Below, in pieces: positions 1 to 7,328 of a stretch of DNA of 22,500 nucleotides. The translations under genes were made by a program, and so were the position numbers. The notes below the pieces were generated by a model. The model did not search any database, was not told the DNA's origin, and saw only the letters and a list, made by a program, of their open reading frames with translations. This stretch comes from CAYUVA01 sp964448115 [NCBI: uncultured bacterium]. Lineage in GTDB: Bacteria; CAYUVA01. Every line of letters begins with the position of its first letter. The stretch's first letter is position 1. The stretch spans positions 1-22,500 of the forward strand of contig CAYUVA010000058.1 of assembly GCA_964448115.1 (NCBI GenBank). Direction: 5' to 3'.

Positions 1-722
1 ATCAGCGGCAGGATTACAAAAGCATGGATCAATAATCCAATAATGACCGTGGCAGCATATCTACCGAGTTTCGATAATTCATTGTAGAACTCCTCTCCTC
101 CCCCAAGGCTGCCCAGCTTGGCTGAGATAAGCCCGAAGATGCCGATGGGTGCGAAAATCATAATAAGATGCACGATCTTCATTATAGCCTCGTTAAGCGC
201 ATCGAATAGCTCGATCACCATCTTGCCTTTCTCACCCATTGTGGTCAGAACCGCCCCGAATAGAAGCGAAAAGAAGATGACCGGTAATACATCGGTTCTA
301 GCAGCCGCATCGATGATATTCTCTGGTACCAGCCCCATGATCACATCTATAAAACTAAAATCCATCCCCGCGAATCTGTCCGGCAGCTCCATGGAACCTT
401 TTACCCCGGAGCCTGGCTTTATAATATTTACCAGGATCAATCCAAGGGTAACCGAGATGCTTGTGGTAGCCAGGTAATATGCTATGGTCGTAGTGCCGGT
501 TTTACCCAGCTTCCTTATGTCTCCAAGGTTGCTCACCCCGACGATCAGCGAGGTGACGATCAACGGGATCACGATCATCTTGAGCGCGTTGAGAAATAAA
601 TCGCCGAGAAAAGAGAATATAAGCACTCTCTCCCCAAAGAACCATCCCCCCATAATGCCGAGCAGAATGCCAGATAGTATGTATACAAGGAATCTTTTTT
701 GCGACCTGTTATGCTGTTCCAT
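1..722 (-). CDS. Dicarboxylate/amino acid:cation symporter (DAACS family), 3' end outside window
   Basis: Sodium- or proton-coupled uptake of C4-dicarboxylates or acidic amino acids across the inner membrane. The first 240 codons are present; the C-terminal half, including the substrate-binding hairpins, lies beyond the window edge. Reading from ATG at 722 (MEQHNRSQKRF) there is a first membrane segment, then LNALKMIVIPLIVTSLIVG, which matches the LKM(L/I)(V/I)xPL signature of GltP/GltT/DctA transporters, and further hydrophobic segments with the typical VPENIIDAAA and NEAIMKIVHLIMIFAPIGIF stretches. No other in-frame start is available because TAA lies 13 codons upstream. The Shine-Dalgarno is weak. 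It is divergent from the metal permease at 866, and a TTGACA-like -35 element on the minus strand at 805-810 may serve it. Family assignment is firm; the substrate cannot be told. Confidence 0.9.
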   Translation of the reverse strand, partial: MEQHNRSQKRFLVYILSGILLGIMGGWFFGERVLIFSFLGDLFLNALKMIVIPLIVTSLIVGVSNLGDIRKLGKTGTTTIAYYLATTSISVTLGLILVNIIKPGSGVKGSMELPDRFAGMDFSFIDVIMGLVPENIIDAAARTDVLPVIFFSLLFGAVLTTMGEKGKMVIELFDALNEAIMKIVHLIMIFAPIGIFGLISAKLGSLGGGEEFYNELSKLGRYAATVIIGLLIHAFVILPL

Positions 723-839
723 GGGCTGCTTGGTGTCAGCTTTTGAAGCCTTGAGACATTATTTATCGGCTCAGGTTTTACAAGTAACTATATTTAACTT
801 GGATTGTCAATTTTAAGGAAATGTAAAGCGAGCAAGCCG

Positions 840-848
840 TGTTATAAT
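840..848 (+). promoter_or_regulatory. Extended -10 promoter of the metal permease gene
   Basis: TGT directly precedes a perfect TATAAT (843-848), giving an extended -10 element (TGN-TATAAT). No good -35 lies at the right distance, as is common for extended -10 promoters. A start near 855 would leave a leader of only about 11 nt containing the GAGGT Shine-Dalgarno (857-861) before ATG at 866. Confidence 0.5.
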
Positions 849-865
849 TCTACAACGAGGTCAAG

Positions 866-2140
866 ATGCTGGATCTGATTTTGAACATAGTCAATGAACT
901 CTGGGGGATGCTCCAGGAGATGTCCCCCTACCTGCTACTGGGCTTTTTCATCGCCGGTCTATTGGAGGTTCTACTCCCGGGGGATCTCGTGCACCGTCAT
1001 CTTGGTAGTAGAGGTTTCAGCTCGCTGATCAAGGCTTCCATTTTTGGTGTGCCGCTTCCATTGTGCTCTTGTGGCGTTATCCCGGTGGCAGCCTCCCTGC
1101 GAGCCAGCGGAGCCAGTCGCGGAGCCACCACCTCGTTTCTAATATCCACGCCTCAAACTGGTGTAGATAGTATTGCAGTAACCTATAGCCTTCTTGGTAC
1201 TGTTTTCGCAATATTCAGACCAGTTATAGCGCTTATCAACGGGATCATAGGCGGACTTTTAGTACAGCTCTTGGAGCCAAAGGAAGATCCAATTCAAGAT
1301 CCTTATTCAATCCAGGGGACCTGCAATGGCTCTTGTTCCCTGCCGAACAAGAAAAAGCGAAGCCTGGCAAGGATTTTCAGCTACGGATTTGTAGATCTCC
1401 CCGGCGATATTGCAAAGGCTCTAGTAATAGGAATTATCATCTCTGGGCTCATCGCGGCGATGGTGCCTGATGACTTTTTTGTACCCATATTCGGCACCGG
1501 TCTATTGGCAATGCTAGTTATGATGGCAATGGGGATACCGGTCTATGTATGTGCCACCGCCTCGGTGCCTATTGCAGCATCGCTAATAGACAAGGGGATT
1601 ACCCCCGGCGCAGCCCTGGTATTTCTTATTGTTGGACCAGCTACTAACGCAGCAACTATTTCCACCATCTGGAAGGTGATGGGAAAAAGAACCGCTATGG
1701 TATATCTAGTTTCAATGGCAGTGATGGCTATAGCATCTGGATTGTTGCTTGATTATATCTTCTCTACTGAGTGGGTACCGGCCATGGTTCACAACCACCC
1801 CACAGGATCTGTTTTATTGAAGAATATCTCTGCTGTGCTGCTGCTTCTGTTGATCGGATATGCACTATATAAAACACGAATCGCTAAACTAAAAAACGAG
1901 GGAGATAAAGCAATGAATAAGACGCAGGCTTCTCCGTCAATCAAGCTAAAAATTAACGGCATGACTTGCAGCCATTGCGTGCAGACCGTATCCAATGCGC
2001 TGAAAAGGGTATCTGGAGTAAGGTCGGTGGAGGTAAGCTTAAAGACAGGACAGGCTGATATCTATGGCGATGACCTTAGATTGGAGTCTTTAATACAAGC
2101 CGTAGAAAAGGTCGGATATAGCGCTCGGGCAATGAAATGA
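866..2140 (+). CDS. Cu/Zn efflux-type permease (SO_0444/DUF318-like) with C-terminal HMA domain
   Basis: Predicted inner-membrane metal efflux permease. Residues 1-340 carry about eight to ten hydrophobic segments with the family pattern PLCSCGVIPVA (65-75), STPQTGVDS (94-102) and VGPATNAATIS (256-266); the CSCG cysteines and a CNGSC motif in the cytosolic loop (152-156) are possible metal ligands. Residues 358-424 form a heavy-metal-associated domain with GMTCSHC at 365-371, the metal-binding CxxC of CopZ-like chaperones. Fusion of permease and HMA domain is known in this family. GAGGT 4 nt before the ATG supports the start. Odd feature: a strong Shine-Dalgarno (GAGGGAG, 1898-1904) sits 8 nt before an in-frame ATG at 1913 (residue 350), so a free 75-residue HMA protein could also be made. 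Metal specificity is inferred from the family, not shown. Confidence 0.85.
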   Translation: MLDLILNIVNELWGMLQEMSPYLLLGFFIAGLLEVLLPGDLVHRHLGSRGFSSLIKASIFGVPLPLCSCGVIPVAASLRASGASRGATTSFLISTPQTGVDSIAVTYSLLGTVFAIFRPVIALINGIIGGLLVQLLEPKEDPIQDPYSIQGTCNGSCSLPNKKKRSLARIFSYGFVDLPGDIAKALVIGIIISGLIAAMVPDDFFVPIFGTGLLAMLVMMAMGIPVYVCATASVPIAASLIDKGITPGAALVFLIVGPATNAATISTIWKVMGKRTAMVYLVSMAVMAIASGLLLDYIFSTEWVPAMVHNHPTGSVLLKNISAVLLLLLIGYALYKTRIAKLKNEGDKAMNKTQASPSIKLKINGMTCSHCVQTVSNALKRVSGVRSVEVSLKTGQADIYGDDLRLESLIQAVEKVGYSARAMK

Positions 2141-2273
2141 TCTTGTTTGAATTCGAGCTTTGATATATCATATCTCTTGATGGATATCGATATTGAAAGA
2201 GAAGCCCTGTGTATCAAGTTCAGCCTTAATAAATGTGATAACCACTCAAACCATTGAAGAAAGGAAGATGTAA

Positions 2274-2435
2274 ATGATGAGGTATGTTTGCGATATTTGC
2301 GGTTATGTCTATGATCCCGAGGATGGCGACCCTGAGAATGACATTGATTCCGGAACCGGCTTTGAGGATCTACCTGATGATTGGGTATGCCCGGTCTGCG
2401 GCGCCGGCAAGGAGGATTTCTCCCCTGAAGATTAA
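2274..2435 (+). CDS. Rubredoxin (53 aa)
   Basis: A small mononuclear iron electron carrier in the cytoplasm, typical of anaerobes, where it feeds oxygen- or peroxide-reducing enzymes. The 53-residue product begins [19 protein letters not shown] and contains both halves of the Fe(SCys)4 site: CDICGY (residues 6-11) and [11 protein letters not shown] near the C terminus, with the conserved [14 protein letters not shown] stretch between them. Length is normal for rubredoxin. AAGGAAG at 2261-2267, 6 nt before the ATG, is a good ribosome-binding site. It lies 133 bp downstream of the metal permease on the same strand, so it may share its transcript or have its own promoter; no clear promoter or terminator is visible between them. 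It converges on the membrane-protein gene ending at 2460. Identification is nearly certain. Confidence 0.95.
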   Translation: MMRYVCDICGYVYDPEDGDPENDIDSGTGFEDLPDDWVCPVCGAGKEDFSPED

Positions 2436-2459
2436 GCAATAACATACGAACACCTGCAA

Positions 2460-4199
2460 TCACTCATAGGTCGAAAGCTCGGCGAGATTCCACATGAAAT
2501 TATAAAGTGGTCTCCAGGTACTCATATCCTCGCTGCAATTAGTTAGCGTCATCAGCAGCTCGGTTGTAGAATATCCACTCATCGAGGTGTTTAACAGCCT
2601 TGAGATCTCATGGGCGGCAGGAATCTCCCCAAATCTTTGACCACAAAAATCGAGGTAATCCGGGCGAAATACGATAATCTTAACCCGATTCGGTCTTGGA
2701 TTTTCCAAGAGAAACCGTAAGATATTAAGGTTTTGAACATCCAATAAAGCCTGAAAAGAGTCCTTTATTGATATGAATGGCGATACATCGCTCTCTTCAG
2801 ATTGAGTTATTGGCAAATAGATAAACCTTTGCCAATGATCATACCTCATGCCATAAAGTTTTTCCACCAGGCTTTCTATAAATCCAGCTTGGGTCGTTCT
2901 GAAATGATCCCGTCTATCGTTGAAGTAGAACAAGTTCATATTTTGCTCGAGGTCAAAAAGCATGAAATCCTTTACCGCTGCTGGAAAAAGAACTAAAAAG
3001 AAATTATCTTCATTCAAGCTCAGCGAATCTTTATAAAGTGTCTCGGCCATATCCCTGTATATTGGAGAGTCTATCCTGAAAGAGGGGACTCTCAGTATAA
3101 GGGCACGGTTAAGCAGGTATGCGATTACCAGTCCAATAACTACAGCCTTTATGATTTTATTAGCCTTTGATCTCTCAGTGATCTGTAATATCGCATCGAG
3201 TGAAAGAACCATGATGATAATCAAGCCAGAACTGGATAAGAATAATCTCTGGGTAAAACCCATCATATTTGCAGACATAGGAAAGTAGGGAATTAGAGAT
3301 GATATTACTATCAGGGCGCCGAGCATTATTCCAGTCCTGTAACCTTCAAGTCGTTTTTTTAATATTATAATAGTTCCAATGGCAATAAAAAACAGAATCA
3401 AAAGAATACACCAATAGTTCGCCCTAACATAATTATCACCATATTTATCTGCATAGAAAAAGCTAAGATTGCTGCTAAGATATACTGCTGTCTTGTATAA
3501 AAATCCCTTGAGGTCAAAATGAATGCTGCCATATTGCCCTGCCGGCGCCGTTGCCCAGAGCCTAAGTATCAGGTAAACAGAGCTAATCAAGATAAGGCTG
3601 AAAAAGTACCGCATATAGAGATCTTTCAAGGAGGCTGCCGAATGTAAAAATATAATGACCGGTATTATTATGGACAAGATTATGGCTAATTCCTTTGATA
3701 AATAGGAAGCCCACAAGAAAATAATGGCAGCGGATAGATATAGTATGCTCCGTTTGCGTATTCCGACCAATGATGCGTATATACAGAGAATGAGAAAAAA
3801 TAGACATAGGTTCTCATAGTTAGCCGCTACTAGAATGACATTAGTATTCAAGATTCCGGTCAGAAACCTTACAACAACTGCCAGCCACCCCAGCCAACCC
3901 TTGCCGCTTAAAAGGTAAACAATCTTGCCCAGATAGACCGCAGAGATGATAAAAAGGATCCCAGCGGTCATTTGATAATAATGTAGCTTACCCCGAAATA
4001 GGTAATGGAGAGTCTGGAAATAGAAGTAGGTAACTGGAATGCGGCTGGCATCCTTAAAAAAACAATGATCATCCAGCCTTGCGTTATCATCAAAAACAGG
4101 CGATAGGATCCAATAGCCGGCAAGAAGCATCAACACGAAAGCCAGGGATAAGATCCTAGGCTGGTCGCAGAAAAAAAGCCTGGCAATGAATGATAACAA
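2460..4199 (-). CDS. Polytopic membrane protein, possibly GT-C-type glycosyltransferase
   Basis: I do not recognise a specific family. The 579-residue product has a hydrophobic N-terminal segment, then a loop rich in acids (FDDNARLDDHCF, D37/D38/D43/D44), about ten further membrane segments to roughly residue 370, and a soluble C-terminal part of about 190 residues. An acidic first extracytoplasmic loop followed by many helices and a soluble tail is the layout of GT-C lipid-linked-sugar transferases, so that role is possible but weakly supported. The start is TTG at 4199; the Shine-Dalgarno is poor, and later starts cannot be excluded. It lies 27 nt after ymdB, hence probably the last gene of an rny-ymdB transcript. 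Its base composition looks more AT-rich than its neighbours, which might mark later acquisition. Confidence 0.7.
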   Translation of the reverse strand: MLSFIARLFFCDQPRILSLAFVLMLLAGYWILSPVFDDNARLDDHCFFKDASRIPVTYFYFQTLHYLFRGKLHYYQMTAGILFIISAVYLGKIVYLLSGKGWLGWLAVVVRFLTGILNTNVILVAANYENLCLFFLILCIYASLVGIRKRSILYLSAAIIFLWASYLSKELAIILSIIIPVIIFLHSAASLKDLYMRYFFSLILISSVYLILRLWATAPAGQYGSIHFDLKGFLYKTAVYLSSNLSFFYADKYGDNYVRANYWCILLILFFIAIGTIIILKKRLEGYRTGIMLGALIVISSLIPYFPMSANMMGFTQRLFLSSSGLIIIMVLSLDAILQITERSKANKIIKAVVIGLVIAYLLNRALILRVPSFRIDSPIYRDMAETLYKDSLSLNEDNFFLVLFPAAVKDFMLFDLEQNMNLFYFNDRRDHFRTTQAGFIESLVEKLYGMRYDHWQRFIYLPITQSEESDVSPFISIKDSFQALLDVQNLNILRFLLENPRPNRVKIIVFRPDYLDFCGQRFGEIPAAHEISRLLNTSMSGYSTTELLMTLTNCSEDMSTWRPLYNFMWNLAELSTYE

Positions 4200-4226
4200 A
4201 GCAGTCTCGCTTTGGTTGAAAGCAGC

Positions 4227-5003
4227 TTATGTTAACTGGTTGATCCTCTGTATGCTGATGGCTCTACCGTTATTCTCGTCTATATCAATGACCACTGCGT
4301 TGATCATGGTCTCTCCCCCAGCAACCTCGAATTTCACCGGCATAGCGGTGATGAACTTCTGGATGAACAGGTGAGGTTTGACCCCGATGACAGACTCACG
4401 GGGACCGGTCATTCCGACATCGCTGATATAGGCGGTATGTCCCTGGATTATTCGTTCATCAGCGGTCTGTACATGGGTATGGGTACAGATAACCGCGCTG
4501 ACCTTGGTGGCAACATGATAGGCGAAGGATAGCTTCTCCGAGGTGGTCTCGGCGTGAAAATCTATCAATATTACAGGCGAATGCCTGCGCAACTGCGTAT
4601 GGTTGCGGTCAAACCAGGCAAAAGGACAATCCAAGGTTGGCATGAATAGGCGACCGGAAAGGTTGACTACTACCATCCGAAACGGCTCGGATAACATCAG
4701 GTATCCCTTTCCCGGAGCTCCCTTGGGATAGTTTGCCGGTCTAATCATCCGGTCACTTTGATCGATGTATTGGTAGATCTCCTTTTGATCCCACACATGA
4801 TTGCCAGAGGTAACGATATCCACGCCACTTTGCAGGAGTTCATTCAACATCTTGGGGGTTATGCCCATCCCATGAGTTGCGTTTTCTCCATTTGCTATGA
4901 TGATATCAGGCTGGTAATGTTCTTGTAACTGGGGGATTGAGGTTTTTATAGCTTTCCTTCCCGGCTTGCCGACTATATCACCATAAAACAGGATCCTTAG
5001 CAA
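4227..5003 (-). CDS. ymdB: YmdB-family metallophosphoesterase (2',3'-cyclic nucleotide phosphodiesterase)
   Basis: A binuclear-metal phosphodiesterase of the TIGR00282/YmdB family, known from Bacillus and Deinococcus to cleave 2',3'-cyclic nucleotides and to affect biofilm and motility programmes. All metal and catalytic positions are visible: GDIVG (D9), NGEN (E40, N41), SGNHVWD (N68, H69), DFHAE (H150) and CTHTHVQ (H175, H177). At 258 residues it has the usual family length. The start is TTG at 5003, supported by GGAAGGAG about 6 nt upstream; no ATG lies near. It sits 76 bp downstream of rny, the conserved rny-ymdB arrangement of many bacteria, which links it to RNA turnover. Start-codon choice and gene order suggest moderate expression from the rny transcript. 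Confidence 0.92.
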   Translation of the reverse strand: MLRILFYGDIVGKPGRKAIKTSIPQLQEHYQPDIIIANGENATHGMGITPKMLNELLQSGVDIVTSGNHVWDQKEIYQYIDQSDRMIRPANYPKGAPGKGYLMLSEPFRMVVVNLSGRLFMPTLDCPFAWFDRNHTQLRRHSPVILIDFHAETTSEKLSFAYHVATKVSAVICTHTHVQTADERIIQGHTAYISDVGMTGPRESVIGVKPHLFIQKFITAMPVKFEVAGGETMINAVVIDIDENNGRAISIQRINQLT

Positions 5004-5079
5004 AGTAGTCTCCTTCCCTTATTCAAAGCTATTACCGTTATTGAAAATATTGTCAATTTAATGTTTTTCTTCTATGTGA

Positions 5080-6651
5080 TCAGCGCGCAAACTCGATAGA
5101 GCGAGTCTCGCGGATGCAGGTAACCTTGATCTCGCCGGGGTATTCCAGCTCCTCCTCCACTTTTTTGGCTACATCCTTGGCGAGGATTGCCATCTCACCG
5201 TCGGAGATCTGGTCCGGCTCTATGATCACTCTAACCTCTCTGCCTGCCTGTATGGCATAAGATTTGATTACCCCCTTGAAGCTATCGGCGAGCGATTCAA
5301 GTTTCTCCAACCTTTTAATATAAGTTTCCAGGATCTCCCTCCTGGCGCCGGGTCTGGCTGCTGAGAGTGCATCGGCAGCCTGCACCAGGATTGCCTCCAC
5401 GCTATGAGGATCCACCTCGCCATGATGGGCAGCAATGGCATGAATTACCTCCTTGCTTTCACCTGCCTTTTTAGCTATCTCGGCTCCCAACCTTGCGTGG
5501 CTCCCGTCCATGGTATGATCGACTGCCTTGCCGAGGTCGTGCAGCAGCCCGGCTCGTTTGGCTATGTTGACATTTGCCCCTAACTCGTGAGCCATCATGC
5601 TTGCCAGATAAGCTACTTCCTTTGAATGAGCCAAGACATTCTGCGCATAGCTTGTGCGGTACTTGAGCCTCCCCAGCAAAGAGAGCTCTTCCTCTTTCAA
5701 GTTATGCACCCCGACATCAAAGGCAGCTTGTTTACCGATCTCCTTGAAGTCCCTATCCATCTCCTTTTTGGTCTTATTGACCATATCCTCGATTCTTCCT
5801 GGATGTATTCGTCCATCTGAGATCAGCTTTTTAAGCACCCTGGCAGCAACCTCACGGCGAATGGGATCGAAGCCGGAGAGTATAACCGCCTCTGGAGTGT
5901 CATCAATGATCAGGTCGATGCCGGTAGCTATCTCCAGGGCGCGTATGTTCCTGCCCTCTCTGCCGATTATTCTGCCCTTCATCTCATCATCCGGGAGATC
6001 GACCACTGAGACTGTGCTTTCGACCACTTGTTCCGAGGCGCATCTCTGTATGGCAGAGACGATTATATCCCTACTTTTGACCTCAGCGGTTTCCTTTGCT
6101 TCCTGAATGATCCGTTTGACCATGGAAGCAGCATCCTTTTTTGCTTCATCGGTCATGTCGTTTATCAGCAATTGCTTTGCCTGCTCCTTGGATAATCCGG
6201 AGATCCTCTCCAGTTCCTTGCGTGCTGATTGTATAAGCTGTTCGAGCTGCTCCTCTCTTTGCTTGTGTTTTTCCTCCAGTCTATCGAGTTCCTTCTTGCG
6301 TTTATGCAAAGAAGCTTCTCTGTTGTCCAACAGGTTGAGTTTCTTGTCCAGGTTCTCCTCTTTTTGTTGCAGCCGTTTCTCGCTCTTATGCAGCCGATGC
6401 CTGGTTTCCTTAGCCTCGCGATCGAACTCGCGACGCTCGTTTATAACCTGCTCCTTTGCCTCGACCAGTGCTTTTTTCTTAAGCTCTTCTGCTTTTTCGC
6501 TAGCCTCTTTAAGGATCTGTTCAGCCTCTTTTTGAGCTTTGCTGAGACTGGTTTTGCCAATTTTTGACAATATGTTTCTATCTAGCAAAAAGCCGATGAT
6601 CCCGCCTATCACCAAGGCTGCGGCTATTAGCAAGTAGCATAGAGTACCCAT
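5080..6651 (-). CDS. rny: Ribonuclease Y
   Basis: Membrane-anchored endoribonuclease that starts mRNA decay. The 523-residue product has one N-terminal membrane segment (residues 5-23), a long charged coiled coil (about 35-205), a KH RNA-binding domain with [12 protein letters not shown] (226-237), and an HD metallohydrolase domain with the HD pair at 371-372 in [22 protein letters not shown] and a final acidic position in [12 protein letters not shown]. Length and domain order match the family exactly. ATG at 6651 is preceded at 9 nt by GGAGGG (6661-6666 on the plus strand). It is followed by ymdB and a membrane protein on the same strand. The leader upstream carries a long inverted repeat (6694-6808). 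Identification is certain. Confidence 0.97.
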   Translation of the reverse strand: MGTLCYLLIAAALVIGGIIGFLLDRNILSKIGKTSLSKAQKEAEQILKEASEKAEELKKKALVEAKEQVINERREFDREAKETRHRLHKSEKRLQQKEENLDKKLNLLDNREASLHKRKKELDRLEEKHKQREEQLEQLIQSARKELERISGLSKEQAKQLLINDMTDEAKKDAASMVKRIIQEAKETAEVKSRDIIVSAIQRCASEQVVESTVSVVDLPDDEMKGRIIGREGRNIRALEIATGIDLIIDDTPEAVILSGFDPIRREVAARVLKKLISDGRIHPGRIEDMVNKTKKEMDRDFKEIGKQAAFDVGVHNLKEEELSLLGRLKYRTSYAQNVLAHSKEVAYLASMMAHELGANVNIAKRAGLLHDLGKAVDHTMDGSHARLGAEIAKKAGESKEVIHAIAAHHGEVDPHSVEAILVQAADALSAARPGARREILETYIKRLEKLESLADSFKGVIKSYAIQAGREVRVIIEPDQISDGEMAILAKDVAKKVEEELEYPGEIKVTCIRETRSIEFAR

Positions 6652-6693
6652 ATTATATAGCCCTCCGAGTTTGCTTGTATTTAAGACAGATTA

Positions 6694-6808
6694 GAACAGT
6701 ATGATAATAAGAACAGCAGCCGTATCGCCCAAAATAGCGAGCACGAGCGGCCAAAGCCTTTATGCCAAGATTGGTTTTTAAGTCATATTTAATCTTATCA
6801 TGCTGTTC
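6694..6808. repeat. Imperfect inverted repeat flanking about 89 nt in the rny leader
   Basis: GAACAGTATGATA at 6694-6706 is the reverse complement of TATCATGCTGTTC at 6796-6808, apart from one position that would be a G-U pair in RNA. The 89-nt interior contains G/C-rich short complementary pieces (GAGCACGAGCGGCC). It lies just upstream of the rny ribosome-binding site, so it may fold in the rny leader or act as an operator. Confidence 0.4.
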
Positions 6809-6968
6809 AAACACAGATATGTCCTTTTATCAGGCTCGTGGAAAAAGCTAGGTTTTAATAAATACCTATTGCAGGGATCTGATTGTGATAGAGGTTCGAT
6901 ATGTGGCAAAAGGGATAACGGTCTTTTTCCCCATACTTTCTTGCCATATTTTTGCCATGTTATTTATA

Positions 6969-7151
6969 CCTCCCCGCGAAGGTGCCGTGTGCATGGAATT
7001 TGTTGAACCTGACGAGTCAGGTGGGTGTCCTGCCGACGGCTTTGATCCTCCACTATCAAAAGCAGTACGATCGCCGCAGCCGAACTCAGACTCCCTATTT
7101 TGTTGGTGTTGGCTCAAAAAAAGTCGATACATCACGAACACCGCAGGGAGG
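6969..7151 (-). ncRNA. ssrS: Probable 6S RNA
   Basis: A 183-nt stretch closes on itself as expected of 6S RNA, the mimic of an open promoter that sequesters RNA polymerase. The closing stem pairs 6969-6977 with 7143-7151 (8 of 9 pairs, one C-A mismatch); after a GAA bulge it continues 6981-6984 with 7139-7142. Inside, GCTTTGAT (7039-7046) pairs with ATCAAAAGC (7055-7063, one bulged A) as the apical hairpin, within CTGC/GCAG (7030-7033/7076-7079). On the minus strand the motif ACACCCACCU, a small hairpin (7007-7022), then AGGUUCAA resembles the 3' side of the E. coli 6S bubble (CACCU...GGUUCAAG). That is why I prefer the minus strand, co-oriented with rny. No clean promoter or terminator was found. 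The fold alone fits either strand. Confidence 0.62.
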
Positions 7152-7328
7152 ATTATCGCTACATATTTTATCGTCAAGTAACTTACTATCTCTCTCATAA
7201 TCGATCCCAGGGAATTACCTAATTAATTCCACGAGTCCATTACTTAACAAGTTATATATATTGGAATATTCAGAATTTTTCAACAGAGAAAAGACAACAG
7301 CCGGAGATCAATACTCAAGGGGTATTGT
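7152..7328. other. Non-coding spacer between the 6S-like RNA and the Na/Pi transporter gene
   Basis: No gene is supported here. CAATAC (7309-7314) and GTATTG (7322-7327) form a 6-bp inverted repeat with a 7-nt loop just beyond the transporter stop codon at 7329; it lacks a following T-run on the minus strand, so it is at best a weak terminator. A TTGACG box (7172-7177, minus strand) may belong to the promoter of the 6S-like RNA, but its spacing to GATAAT (7152-7157) is only 14 bp. Confidence 0.35.

Noticed and set aside
118-816. Two plus-strand reading frames of 110-119 codons
   Set aside because: They are antisense to the clear DAACS transporter frame on the minus strand and lack family features.
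2062-2463. Minus-strand frame of 133 codons over the rubredoxin gene
   Set aside because: Antisense to rubredoxin and to the HMA domain; Arg/His-rich shadow composition.
6866-7198. Minus-strand 110-codon frame beginning with a hydrophobic stretch
   Set aside because: It lies across the 6S-like RNA; the part after the first 30 residues is what the RNA stem and bubble would translate to, and no Shine-Dalgarno supports it.
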